Shown here: positions 1-7,518 of the stretch, piece after piece
How positions within the stretch are numbered: the first letter of the stretch is position 1
Layout: every line of letters begins with the position of its first letter
DNA from: B33-G16 sp046498285
GTDB lineage: Bacteria > Desulfobacterota > DSM-4660 > Desulfatiglandales > B25-G16
Direction: 5' to 3'
Assembly: GCA_046498285.1 (NCBI GenBank)
Contig: JAWOBA010000227.1
Coordinates: 1 to 24,431 of the forward strand
DNA length: 24,431 nucleotides
Made by a program: the position numbers and the translations under genes
The notes under the pieces: model-generated
Seen by the model: the letters and a program-made list of their open reading frames with translations, nothing else
Told to the model about the DNA's origin: nothing
Databases searched by the model: none

Positions 1-239
1 GCCATATATTTGATGAGAGAAACGAGGCGGTCAAGATCTTGGTCAAGCAGGTCATTGATGTGGCCCGAAAAAGGGGGAAAAAGATAGGTATTTGTGGGCA
101 GGCACCCAGTGATTTTCCAGAGTTTGCCACCTTCCTGGTAGAATGCGGCATTGACTCAATCAGTCTTATCCCTGATACGGTGGTCAAGACAAGGGTTGAG
201 GTGGCAAAGAAGGAGCAAGAGATGAAAGAAAGGAAATAG
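1..239 (+). CDS. ppsA: Phosphoenolpyruvate synthase, C-terminal fragment (5' end outside window)
   Basis: An open frame enters at the left edge (first complete codon at position 3) and ends at TAA 237-239, so only the last 78 residues are visible. They contain GICGQAPSDFPEF followed by a Gly-Ile-Asp-Ser-Ile-Ser stretch and PDTVVKT. This is the end of the PEP-binding TIM-barrel domain shared by PEP synthase and pyruvate phosphate dikinase. The Cys in GICGQ corresponds to the proton-donor cysteine of that family. The NPDTVVKT-like ending fits PEP synthase (pyruvate + ATP + water to PEP + AMP + phosphate), a gluconeogenic cytoplasmic enzyme, better than pyruvate phosphate dikinase. It lies only 3 bases before the next gene, so the two are probably co-transcribed. 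The N-terminal ATP-grasp and phosphohistidine domains cannot be checked here. Confidence 0.85.
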   Translation, partial: HIFDERNEAVKILVKQVIDVARKRGKKIGICGQAPSDFPEFATFLVECGIDSISLIPDTVVKTRVEVAKKEQEMKERK

Positions 240-242
240 AAA

Positions 243-1487
243 GTGACGAGACGAATTGTTATTACAGGAATGGGAGCGGTCACTCCCCTGGCTGTCGGTG
301 TAGAAACAAGCTGGAAAAGGTTATGTGCTGGAGAAGCTGGAATTAAAAATATTACCCAATTTGATGCCTCTCCCTTAAAGTGTCAGGTTGCAGGTGAGAT
401 AAGAGACTTTTTGGCTGAAGATTTTTTGACACGAAAAAAGATCAGACGTGCCGATCGCTTTGTACACTTCATTTTAGCAGCAACCAAGATGGCAATGGAA
501 GACAGTCAATTAATAATACCTTCTGATGATGAATATCGGGCAGGGATAATAGCTGCAACTGCAATTGGATCATGTAAAACCTTTGAAGCAAACCACAAAC
601 TTATTGTACAGGGGCACATGGAAAAAGTTACCCCATACGTGGTAATCAACCTTTCTGCTAACACCGCTGCTGGTGAAATGGCAGCTATGTGTGGGGCTCG
701 TGGACCTCATCACTTCCTTCAAGAGGCCTGTTCAGCAGGAACAAATGCGATCGGGTTAGGTTTCAGAACAATTAAACATGGAGAGGCCGAGGTAATGATT
801 GTGGGTGGATCTGATGCTGGTATCAGCCCTACCTTAATGGCAAGCCTTGATAACCTTGGTGCTATAACTACCTCATGGAATGATCAGCCTCAGAGGGCAA
901 GCAGGCCCTTTGAAAAAAATAGGGATGGTTTTGTCACCAGCGAAGGTTCAGGCGTCCTTATATTGGAAGAGCTTGAGCATGCAAAGTCCCGAGGGGCAAA
1001 AATGTATGCAGAAATAGTAGGCTACGGCTCTACCTGTGATGGTTATCATGCAGTTGCTCCCTTGCCAAGCGGAGAAAGTGCGGCAAAATGTATGGCACTT
1101 AGCATTGAAGAGGCTGGGATTCAGCTAGAACAAATAGAATATATCAACGCTCATGGAACATCCACTGTGGCGAATGATGAAACAGAAACCATTGCAACAA
1201 AGAAGCTATTTGGACAGAGAGCCAGAGAGATTATGATCAGCGCTAACAAATCAATGTTAGGTCATATGTGGGGAGCAGCCGGTGCTGTAGAAGGAATCTT
1301 TACAGCAAAAACCTTACAAGAAGGTTTAATACCTCCAACCATTAACCTGGATCAACCTGATCCCAAATGTGATTTAGACTATGTCCCTCATCAAGCGAGG
1401 AGGTCGAATATACGATTTGCCCTTTCAAATTCATTCGGTTTTGGCGGTATAAACGCAAGCGTTGTTTTTAAAAGATTTGAAGACTAA
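243..1487 (+). CDS. fabF: Beta-ketoacyl-ACP synthase II-type condensing enzyme
   Basis: A 414-residue protein, the normal FabF length, starting with GTG after AAAGGA. The thiolase fold is complete: N-terminal VVITGMGAVTPLAVG-like motif, active-site Cys163 in EACSAGTNAI, His304 in NAHGTST, Lys336 in NKSM, His341 in LGHMWGAAG, and the C-terminal SNSFGFGGINAS loop. The family elongates acyl-ACP with malonyl-ACP during fatty acid synthesis. The nucleophile loop EACSAGTNAI differs from the common TACATGTHAI, and GHMWGAAG differs from GHLLGAAG. It may therefore be a paralogue with different acyl specificity, or serve a polyketide-like or lipid-variant pathway. No acpP, fabG or fabD gene lies nearby. 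It starts 3 bases after the PEP synthase stop, which suggests co-transcription. The family call is firm, the exact role less so. Confidence 0.88.
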   Translation: MTRRIVITGMGAVTPLAVGVETSWKRLCAGEAGIKNITQFDASPLKCQVAGEIRDFLAEDFLTRKKIRRADRFVHFILAATKMAMEDSQLIIPSDDEYRAGIIAATAIGSCKTFEANHKLIVQGHMEKVTPYVVINLSANTAAGEMAAMCGARGPHHFLQEACSAGTNAIGLGFRTIKHGEAEVMIVGGSDAGISPTLMASLDNLGAITTSWNDQPQRASRPFEKNRDGFVTSEGSGVLILEELEHAKSRGAKMYAEIVGYGSTCDGYHAVAPLPSGESAAKCMALSIEEAGIQLEQIEYINAHGTSTVANDETETIATKKLFGQRAREIMISANKSMLGHMWGAAGAVEGIFTAKTLQEGLIPPTINLDQPDPKCDLDYVPHQARRSNIRFALSNSFGFGGINASVVFKRFED

Positions 1488-1548
1488 GCGATAATCGTTA
1501 TCCATTCTTTTTCTGCTGCTGATTCGAGAAATTTCGCAATTAAATTCC

Positions 1549-1577
1549 TTGACATAGATTTTTTTATCCCGTAATTT
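1549..1577 (+). promoter_or_regulatory. Possible sigma-70 promoter for ilvE
   Basis: A perfect -35 hexamer TTGACA lies at 1549-1554. The best -10 at 17-bp spacing is TAATTT (1572-1577), which matches consensus at only three positions. The site is in the 127-base gap after fabF, about 60 bases upstream of the preferred ilvE start. Its position is right but the -10 is weak. Confidence 0.35.
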
Positions 1578-1638
1578 TCATTGGATATATACCGCGTATG
1601 CCAATACGCAACAAATGGTTGAAAAAAGGAGTAAAAGC

Positions 1639-2706
1639 ATGGAAATTAAAGTGAATCTTGCTACGCATCTGAAAGAAAAACCAACTGATGAATCCACACT
1701 TGGCTTTGGTCAGCTATTTACCGATCATATGTTCCTTATCGACTACGATACCAAAAAGGGCTGGAACAATGCCAGGATAGAGCCCTATGGAGCACTCAAA
1801 CTTGATCCGGCTGCTGTCTGTCTACACTATGGGCAAGAGATATTTGAAGGTCTCAAGGCCTATTATGGAAAAGATGAAGGCATATACCTCTTCAGGGCCT
1901 CCGATAATTTTACGAGACTTAATTATTCAGCAAGACGAGTATGCATGCCAGAGCTCGATACAGAGCTAGCTATGGAAGCCCTAAAAAAGCTACTTCTCAT
2001 AGACAGAGAATGGATTCCTAAAAATCGTGGAACCTCTCTATATATAAGACCTACAATGATTGCGACTGAACCGCATTTAGGTGTTCGTCCATCGGAAACA
2101 TATCTATTTTATATTATTTTAGGTCCTGTCGGATCTTATTATCCCGGGGGACTGAATCCAGTCAAAATTCACGTAGAGAGTAAATATGTGAGGGCTATTA
2201 CTGGGGGTACCGGAGAGGCTAAAACAGGAGGCAACTATGCAGCCAGCTTGCTTGCAGCAGAAGAGGCCAAAAAAAAGGGTTTCACCCAGGTTCTCTGGTT
2301 AGATGGATGTGAAAAGATGTGGGTAGAAGAAGTGGGGACCATGAATATGTTTTTTGTGATCGATGATGAGATTATAACAGCACCTCTGACAGGAAGTATT
2401 TTAGGGGGTATCACCAGGGATTCTGTAATCAAGATAGTCAAAAACTGGGGCTTGAAAATAACAGAAAAATCAGTATCTATCAATGAAGTGCTTGCTGCTT
2501 CCAACAATGGCCAACTGAAAGAGGCCTTCGGGACTGGTACTGCAGCCGTTATATCACCAGTCGGGCAGATAACATATAAGGATAAAGACTATGTCATAGC
2601 CGGCGGCAAGATGGGTCAGCTATCACAAAAACTGTATGATGAGATCGTATCCATACAATATGCCGAAAAACCAGACCCTTATGGATGGACAGAAAAAATA
2701 GGATAA
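1639..2706 (+). CDS. ilvE: Branched-chain amino acid aminotransferase (class IV PLP enzyme)
   Basis: ATG 1639 is chosen because AAAGGAG (1626-1631) lies 7 bases upstream. An in-frame ATG at 1615 would add eight residues but has no such site. The 355-residue protein matches the longer bacterial BCAT group. Visible motifs are GQEIFEGLKAY (65-75), YIRPTMIAT (135-143), the PLP-binding Lys195 in GEAKTGGNYAAS, EEVGTMN near residue 235, and SILGGITRDS. It catalyses reversible transamination of Leu, Ile and Val with 2-oxoglutarate in the cytoplasm. The other branched-chain biosynthesis genes are not in the window. The following short ORF starts 9 bases after its stop and the thymidylate synthase homologue 115 bases after, so it may lead a small transcription unit. 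Confidence 0.93.
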   Translation: MEIKVNLATHLKEKPTDESTLGFGQLFTDHMFLIDYDTKKGWNNARIEPYGALKLDPAAVCLHYGQEIFEGLKAYYGKDEGIYLFRASDNFTRLNYSARRVCMPELDTELAMEALKKLLLIDREWIPKNRGTSLYIRPTMIATEPHLGVRPSETYLFYIILGPVGSYYPGGLNPVKIHVESKYVRAITGGTGEAKTGGNYAASLLAAEEAKKKGFTQVLWLDGCEKMWVEEVGTMNMFFVIDDEIITAPLTGSILGGITRDSVIKIVKNWGLKITEKSVSINEVLAASNNGQLKEAFGTGTAAVISPVGQITYKDKDYVIAGGKMGQLSQKLYDEIVSIQYAEKPDPYGWTEKIG

Positions 2707-2715
2707 GTAAAAGAC

Positions 2716-2820
2716 ATGATGCCACATTCTGGTATAAATACAGCTGGCAACCCGTTTGAGATTATCTGGGAAAGAATTTCTACAATGATCAATACTATTA
2801 TCTGGAGTGTGAGGAGCTAA
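2716..2820 (+). CDS. Possible 34-residue small protein between ilvE and the thymidylate synthase gene
   Basis: An uninterrupted ATG-to-TAA frame of 35 codons fills the gap between ilvE (stop at 2706) and the next gene (ATG 2822), ending one base before that start. After a polar N terminus (MMPHSGINTAGNP) the remainder reads as one amphipathic or hydrophobic helix with Phe, Ile, Trp and Met on one face and ending in Arg-Ser. The upstream sequence AAGTAAAAG is a poor ribosome binding site, although a second ATG follows directly. The exact fit suggests translational coupling with the downstream gene, whose Shine-Dalgarno (GAGGAG) lies inside the last codons of this ORF. I do not recognise a family, and a chance ORF of this length is possible. 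Confidence 0.35.
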   Translation: MMPHSGINTAGNPFEIIWERISTMINTIIWSVRS

Positions 2821-2821
2821 A

Positions 2822-3472
2822 ATGCACCTTGAATTTATCAAGGCCAGAGATTTACCGGATGCCTGGTTTCAGTGTGTTTATCAGATACTTGAAGCTGGAA
2901 GGAAATACACCATAGAGAGGGGAAGCTATGAGGGGCAGCAAAGACTTGAATTTGATTATATAACAATACATATAACATTCCCGGGTCAAAGACCGCTACT
3001 GCCTGACATTCCTCCCGCTCTTGGTATACCTAACCCGGTCGATAATGATTACCTTGATCAATACCTTCCATATCTTATGACCTCCACAAAAAAGGAAGGG
3101 GAAGAGTACACATATGGGGAGTACCTTGAACCACAAATAAAGGAAATAATAAGGATGTACCGGGAAGATGGCCATGGCACAAATCAGGCCTACATGACAG
3201 TAGGCGACCCAGAAACCTTATACCTAACCGACCCACCCTGTCTTAGAGGGATTGATACAAGGATAAAGGATAACAAGCTCCACTTTGTTATTTATTTCCG
3301 ATCATGGGATTTGTGGAATGGATTTCCAGCTAATTTAGGTGCTATTCAATTATTAAAGGAGTATATGGCTGAAAGCATAGGTGTTGAAGATGGAGAAATC
3401 ATAGCTGCAAGTAAAGGTCTTCATCTTTATGACTATATTTGGGAGTTAGCAAAATTACGAACTATGAAATAG
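2822..3472 (+). CDS. Thymidylate synthase homologue, methanogen-type short form
   Basis: A 216-residue protein, ATG preceded by GTGAGGAGC. Its C-terminal half matches the ThyA core. PPC (Cys140) corresponds to the nucleophile of E. coli PCH. FRSWDLWNGFPANL (159-172) corresponds to YQRSCDVFLGLPFNI, keeping Arg160, Ser161, Asp163, Gly167, Pro169 and Asn171. HLYDY (201-205) corresponds to the dUMP-binding HLYSNH. The N-terminal part is much shorter than classical ThyA (about 264 residues or more) and resembles the short thymidylate synthase family of methanogenic archaea, as does TNQAYMTVGDPE (120-131). The expected reaction is dUMP to dTMP with a methylene-pterin cofactor, though a dCMP or dUMP hydroxymethylase activity cannot be excluded. 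The His after the catalytic Cys is replaced by Leu141. It sits directly before rlmN. Confidence 0.78.
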   Translation: MHLEFIKARDLPDAWFQCVYQILEAGRKYTIERGSYEGQQRLEFDYITIHITFPGQRPLLPDIPPALGIPNPVDNDYLDQYLPYLMTSTKKEGEEYTYGEYLEPQIKEIIRMYREDGHGTNQAYMTVGDPETLYLTDPPCLRGIDTRIKDNKLHFVIYFRSWDLWNGFPANLGAIQLLKEYMAESIGVEDGEIIAASKGLHLYDYIWELAKLRTMK

Positions 3473-3483
3473 TGGAATCCGCG

Positions 3484-4518
3484 ATGCCGATCATGGCTAA
3501 AGTAGATCTCAAAGACCTGGATTTGGAAGAGACAACAGCATATGTAGAAAAAATCGGGCTTAAAGCATATAGGGCCAGACAGATCAGGCAATGGATATTT
3601 TCTAACAAGACTACCTCATTCCAGGGAATGACCAATATTTCCAAGAAGCTAAGGAACTATCTCTCCTTAAACACTACCATTACCAAATTAAAAATTCTAA
3701 AAACAGAACTCTCTATTGATGGTACAAAAAAGGTCTTATTTGAACTTGAGGATGGGAACATGATTGAATCTGTTCTGATTCCTGAAAGGAACCATTTTAC
3801 CGCATGCATATCATCTCAGGTTGGGTGCGCTATGGGTTGCAAGTTCTGCTTCACTGCCAGACAGGGATTTATTCGGAACTTGAAGAGTTCTGAGATAATA
3901 AACCAAGTCCTCCAGATGAAAGAATTGCTCGATCAACCAGACAAACTTACAAACATTGTTTTTATGGGCATGGGTGAACCATTAGCCAACTTTGAGGCTG
4001 TCAAAAAGGCAGTTACCACTATAATCTCTCCTGGTGGCCTTAATTTCTCTCGACGACGGGTAACTATTTCTACCTGCGGTCTTGTGCCAGAAATAGAGAG
4101 GCTTGGCAATGAGCTTCCCATTAATTTAGCTGTTTCCCTGAATGCCGGCGATGATCAAACAAGGAACATTCTCATGCCAATTAACAAAAAATATCCCTTA
4201 ACGACATTAATAGAAGCCCTGAAACATTTTCCCTTACATAAGGGCAGGAGAATCACCTTTGAATACATACTTATAAGTGATATTAACGATAAACCTAGTG
4301 ATGCTACAAAATTGGCGGGGCTCCTGAAAGATGTGAGGGCAAAGATAAATCTGATTCCATTCAATCCTCATGAGGGAAGTCCTTTTCAAGCACCTGATGA
4401 AAAGAAAGTTCTCGCATTTCAGGACGAGCTCATAAGAAAAAACTATACTGCTACAATCAGAAAAAGTAAGGGTTCTGATATTTCTGCTGCCTGCGGGCAA
4501 TTGATAACCGCTAACTAA
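3484..4518 (+). CDS. rlmN: Dual-specificity RNA methyltransferase RlmN (radical SAM)
   Basis: A 344-residue protein if started at ATG 3484, the family's usual size. ATG 3493 is also possible, and an upstream in-frame TTG at 3439 inside the previous gene is less likely. The radical-SAM cluster CAMGCKFC gives Cys115, Cys119 and Cys122. The resolving cysteine in ACISSQVGC is Cys108, with the same 7-residue spacing to the cluster as E. coli Cys118/Cys125. The methyl-carrying cysteine is Cys337 in SDISAACGQL. FMGMGEPLANFEAV and STCGLVPEIERL are also typical. RlmN methylates C2 of A2503 in 23S rRNA and A37 of some tRNAs. The start lies 11 bases after the thymidylate synthase stop, with only a weak GTGGA site upstream, so coupling is likely. 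Confidence 0.95.
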   Translation: MPIMAKVDLKDLDLEETTAYVEKIGLKAYRARQIRQWIFSNKTTSFQGMTNISKKLRNYLSLNTTITKLKILKTELSIDGTKKVLFELEDGNMIESVLIPERNHFTACISSQVGCAMGCKFCFTARQGFIRNLKSSEIINQVLQMKELLDQPDKLTNIVFMGMGEPLANFEAVKKAVTTIISPGGLNFSRRRVTISTCGLVPEIERLGNELPINLAVSLNAGDDQTRNILMPINKKYPLTTLIEALKHFPLHKGRRITFEYILISDINDKPSDATKLAGLLKDVRAKINLIPFNPHEGSPFQAPDEKKVLAFQDELIRKNYTATIRKSKGSDISAACGQLITAN

Positions 4519-4595
4519 AATCCTTTAATAAACACAAACTCTCAGTCTATTAAACCCTTCTTCTCCCTTTTAACCTTGCTGCACTCAACTGCGTT

Positions 4596-4692
4596 CCCGA
4601 GAGCCTCGGCCTCCGGCCCGGAGGGCCTACGCCCCGGAGAGAACTGAAAAAAAGCTCATCGTCTTTAGATTAATAGGGGCTATGCAAAGGTT
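4596..4692. repeat. Truncated copy of the GC-rich MITE-like repeat (right half)
   Basis: About 97 bases match the right half of the element at 16527-16717 closely. Shared parts are GAGCCTCGGCCTCCGGCCCG, the following GGAGGGCCTACGCCCCGG block, GAACTGAAAAAAAG, a CATCNTCTTTAGAT block, and the end ATGCAAAGGTTTC (ATGCAAAGGTCTC in the intact copy). The left half is missing and is replaced by unrelated AT-rich sequence, so this copy is a decayed relic. Its GC-rich core stands out against the AT-rich surroundings. The right end lies 12 bases before a different foldback element. Confidence 0.75.
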
Positions 4693-4704
4693 TCAAAATG
4701 TTTA

Positions 4705-4880
4705 ACCCAGATTATGCAGTAGCCACCTACTGCGACCTGAAAAACCTTGCTGCAACGCTCGCTTCACGATTTTGCTTCTCAACATATTTACAAATATGCC
4801 TTCGGCGCAAAATCGCTCCAACTTCTCGTTTCGCTGAGGTTTTTCAACCCTCGTGACGATGCCTACTGCATAATCTGGGT
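4705..4880. repeat. 176-bp foldback element with perfect 18-bp terminal inverted repeats
   Basis: The ends are exact inverted copies: ACCCAGATTATGCAGTAG at 4705-4722 and its reverse complement at 4863-4880. Both are flanked by TTA (4702-4704 and 4881-4883), a possible 3-bp target duplication, although a shorter TA duplication cannot be excluded. Pairing continues inward, with GAAAAACCT opposite AGGTTTTTC and GATTTTGC opposite GCAAAATC, to a central CATATTTACAAATATG palindrome. The whole element would thus fold as one long hairpin. It encodes nothing convincing. It looks like a non-autonomous transposable repeat or a large palindromic intergenic unit. The mobilising transposase is unknown. Confidence 0.8.
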
Positions 4881-4883
4881 TTA

Positions 4884-5308
4884 AGATAAAAATGGGCACC
4901 CCTAAAGGAGAGATCTTTCCTGCTTTGTTCATCCTTTCAATCGAATCGGATTCTGTTCGCAATGCGATTGAAAAAGCTAAACAGCCGCCCTGTACCCTGC
5001 TATGCTACTCACATTATCATATGAGATCTCAGTCACGCCACCTGGTTTATGTGTCATAAAGCTTCTTCACGTACAAATCAGTGGTATTGGACAAAACACG
5101 GCAAACCTTGTAACGAAGCTGACCGAGCTAAAAGAAAAGATCCGTTTCTCACCACAAGCAGAGCAAAAAGGTAAAAATGATCTATCCATAGGAAAATACC
5201 ATCCATTTCTACCGCAGTATTCAAACATAATAGAATACAATTTCAGCTTACATAGTTTCCGCAACAAGGTTGTATGATAGGTTATATTATAAACAGGGCT
5301 GTTTGCAC
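4884..5308. other. Intergenic sequence upstream of hutU, no convincing gene
   Basis: An ATG frame at 5002-5277 (91 codons) and a shorter one at 4891-5061 are open, but neither has a ribosome binding site, a recognisable motif, or composition clearly like the neighbouring genes. Together they could be a frame-shifted relic of one older gene, but I cannot identify it. No tRNA, riboswitch or terminator was recognised. Confidence 0.3.
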
Positions 5309-5336
5309 TTTACTTTTACTCTTAACATGATAGAAT
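5309..5336 (+). promoter_or_regulatory. Possible promoter of the hut operon
   Basis: TTTACT (5309-5314, four of six consensus bases) and TAGAAT (5331-5336, five of six) are spaced by 16 bases, about 85 bases before the hutU start. A second TTTACT directly follows the first. No operator palindrome for a HutC-like repressor was recognised nearby. Confidence 0.3.
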
Positions 5337-5419
5337 TTTATGTATAACTTTCACTTGGAATTCAATTTGCCTGCACTATGTATCATTAGCAATTTATATT
5401 ACAACATAAATTTATTATC

Positions 5420-7453
5420 ATGAAATATAACACTGAAATTGCAGAAGCCATGAGCCTTAAGCTGGATAATGATCTTCCAGAAATGCCGGAATTTGTCAGC
5501 GGCATAAGGAGGGCCCCTGACAGGGGATTCAGGCTTGAGCAACAGCAAACCGAAATTGCCTTAAAGAATGCCCTTCGCTATATACCGGAAGAACTGCATG
5601 AAACATTGGCACCTGAATTTTTACGCGAGCTTCTTACTCGCGGAAGAATCTATGGATACCGTTACCGACCTCATGGGAATATCAAAGCAAAACCCATTGA
5701 TGACTATAAGGGAAATTGTATTGCAGGAAAGGCCTTTCAGGTACAGATAGATAATAACCTCGATTTTGATGTTGCACTTTATCCGTATGAACTTGTCACA
5801 TATGGAGAAACAGGAAGTGTGTGCCAAAACTGGATGCAGTATAGATTGTTAAAAAAATACCTTGAAGCATTAACAGAGCAGCAAACATTGGTGGTGGAAT
5901 CTGGCCATCCTCTTGGCCTTTTTGAATCAAGACCAGACAATCCACGAGTAATTATAACCAATGCCTTGATGGTTGGAATGTTTGACAATGAAGATGATTG
6001 GGAAATCGCAGAGGAGATGGGTGTTGCTAATTATGGGCAGATGACTGCCGGTGGATGGATGTATATTGGTCCTCAGGGCATCGTACATGGAACATATAAT
6101 ACAATACTAAATGCAGGAAGGCTAAAATTAGGATTAGGTTGGAAAGAGGATTTAAAAGGACATTTGTTTATATCATCCGGCCTCGGAGGTATGAGTGGTG
6201 CTCAAGGCAAGGCAGTAGAAATAGCCGGTGGTGTTGGGGTTTTTGCCGAGGTTGACATGTCACGGGTAAAAACAAGGCATGAACAAGGATGGGTACGAAC
6301 GGTATCTTTTGATTTAAAAGAAGTTTTTGATATAGCCGGCAAATATTTAAAGAAGAAAGAGCCTATGTCAATTGCATATATTGGTAATATTGTTGATTTA
6401 TTAGAATATGTTGACAAGAATAATATCAAGACCGAATTGCTTTCTGACCAAACATCATGTCATGCCCCGTATAGTGGAGGATATTGTCCTCAAGGTGTTA
6501 GTTTTGAGAAAAGAACACATTTACTTAGAACGGACAGAGTTGCCTTCAAACAGCTCGTTGATAAGAGTCTCAGGCGTCATTTTAAATTAATAAAAACATT
6601 GGTAGATAAAGGGGCATATTTTTTTGATTATGGTAATTCCTTTATGAAGGCGGTTTATGATGCCGGTGTTACAGAGATATCTAAAAATGGGACAGATGAA
6701 AAGGATGGGTTTATTTTTCCATCTTATGTTGAAGATATAATGGGCCCCCAACTTTTTGACTTCGGTTATGGCCCATTTCGATGGGTTTGCTTAAGTGGAA
6801 AACATGAAGATTTAATAAAAACAGACAGGACCGCAATGGAATGCATAGACCCTGATAGAAGGGCTCAGGACAGAGATAATTATGTGTGGATTAAGGATGC
6901 ACAAAAAAATAGATTAGTTGTGGGTACACAGGCGAGAATATTATATCAAGACGCCATAGGAAGAATAACCATTGCTCTTAGATTTAATGAGATGGTTCGA
7001 AATGGAGAAGTTGGCCCCATCATGCTTGGGAGAGATCATCATGATGCTGGCGGGACAGACTCACCATTTAGAGAGACTGCTAATATATATGATGGAAGCA
7101 ATGTAATGGCAGATATGGCAACACAATGTTTTGCCGGCAATGCTGCCAGAGGTATGACTCTCGTTGTTTTACATAATGGTGGTGGTGTTGGCGTTGGGAA
7201 AGCAATCAATGGTGGCTTTGGATTAGTTCTTGATGGTCGTGAAGAAGTCGATGCGATCATAAAGTCAGCTATGCGGTGGGATGTTATGGGGGGTGTTGCA
7301 CGGCGTGCATGGGCCAGAAATGAAAACTCCATTGCAACTTGTATAGAGCATAACAAGGTTAATAAAGGTACAGACCATATTACGCTTCCCTATATACCGA
7401 AAGAGGATTTAGTGAAGAACTTGGTTTCCGAAGCATTTTCAAAAAGAAGCTAA
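5420..7453 (+). CDS. hutU: Urocanate hydratase (urocanase), long form
   Basis: A 677-residue protein. It belongs to the long urocanase group (about 660-680 residues, like the animal enzyme) rather than the roughly 557-residue Pseudomonas form. NYGQMTAGGWMYIGPQG (204-220) and IVHGTY are the urocanase signature. GLGGMSGAQGKA (255-264) forms part of the tightly bound NAD+ site. DQTSCHAPYSGGYCPQG (343-359), FGYGPFRWVCLSG and GRDHHDAGGTDSP are further family blocks. It hydrates urocanate to 4-imidazolone-5-propionate, the second step of histidine catabolism. The start ATG has no obvious Shine-Dalgarno, so initiation may be weak or may occur at the second Met (residue 11). It is the first gene of the five-gene operon and follows a 900-base gap rich in repeats. 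Confidence 0.95.
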   Translation: MKYNTEIAEAMSLKLDNDLPEMPEFVSGIRRAPDRGFRLEQQQTEIALKNALRYIPEELHETLAPEFLRELLTRGRIYGYRYRPHGNIKAKPIDDYKGNCIAGKAFQVQIDNNLDFDVALYPYELVTYGETGSVCQNWMQYRLLKKYLEALTEQQTLVVESGHPLGLFESRPDNPRVIITNALMVGMFDNEDDWEIAEEMGVANYGQMTAGGWMYIGPQGIVHGTYNTILNAGRLKLGLGWKEDLKGHLFISSGLGGMSGAQGKAVEIAGGVGVFAEVDMSRVKTRHEQGWVRTVSFDLKEVFDIAGKYLKKKEPMSIAYIGNIVDLLEYVDKNNIKTELLSDQTSCHAPYSGGYCPQGVSFEKRTHLLRTDRVAFKQLVDKSLRRHFKLIKTLVDKGAYFFDYGNSFMKAVYDAGVTEISKNGTDEKDGFIFPSYVEDIMGPQLFDFGYGPFRWVCLSGKHEDLIKTDRTAMECIDPDRRAQDRDNYVWIKDAQKNRLVVGTQARILYQDAIGRITIALRFNEMVRNGEVGPIMLGRDHHDAGGTDSPFRETANIYDGSNVMADMATQCFAGNAARGMTLVVLHNGGGVGVGKAINGGFGLVLDGREEVDAIIKSAMRWDVMGGVARRAWARNENSIATCIEHNKVNKGTDHITLPYIPKEDLVKNLVSEAFSKRS

Positions 7454-7518
7454 TGTCAATGATATTGGCAATAAAACTCGTTTCTTGTAAAGAAGTGACT
7501 ATATAAAAGGACCAAGAT

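Noticed and set aside
1490..1502. GATAATCGTTATC hairpin after fabF as a terminator
   Set aside because: The stem is only five AT-rich pairs and the T run is displaced; too weak to call.
4575..4589. TTGCTGCACTCAA shared with 21650-21662
   Set aside because: A 13-base match is expected by chance in a window of this size, and the flanks do not match.
4702..4962. Minus-strand ORF of 86 codons
   Set aside because: It lies almost wholly in the foldback element, and its openness reflects the repeat. No motif or ribosome binding site.
5002..5277. Plus-strand ORF of 91 codons upstream of hutU
   Set aside because: No Shine-Dalgarno, no recognised motif and unremarkable composition; noted only as part of the gap.
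7039..7356. Minus-strand ORF of 105 codons, and similar opposite-strand ORFs within sucC, sucD and hutU
   Set aside because: They lie fully opposite well-identified genes and show no family features.
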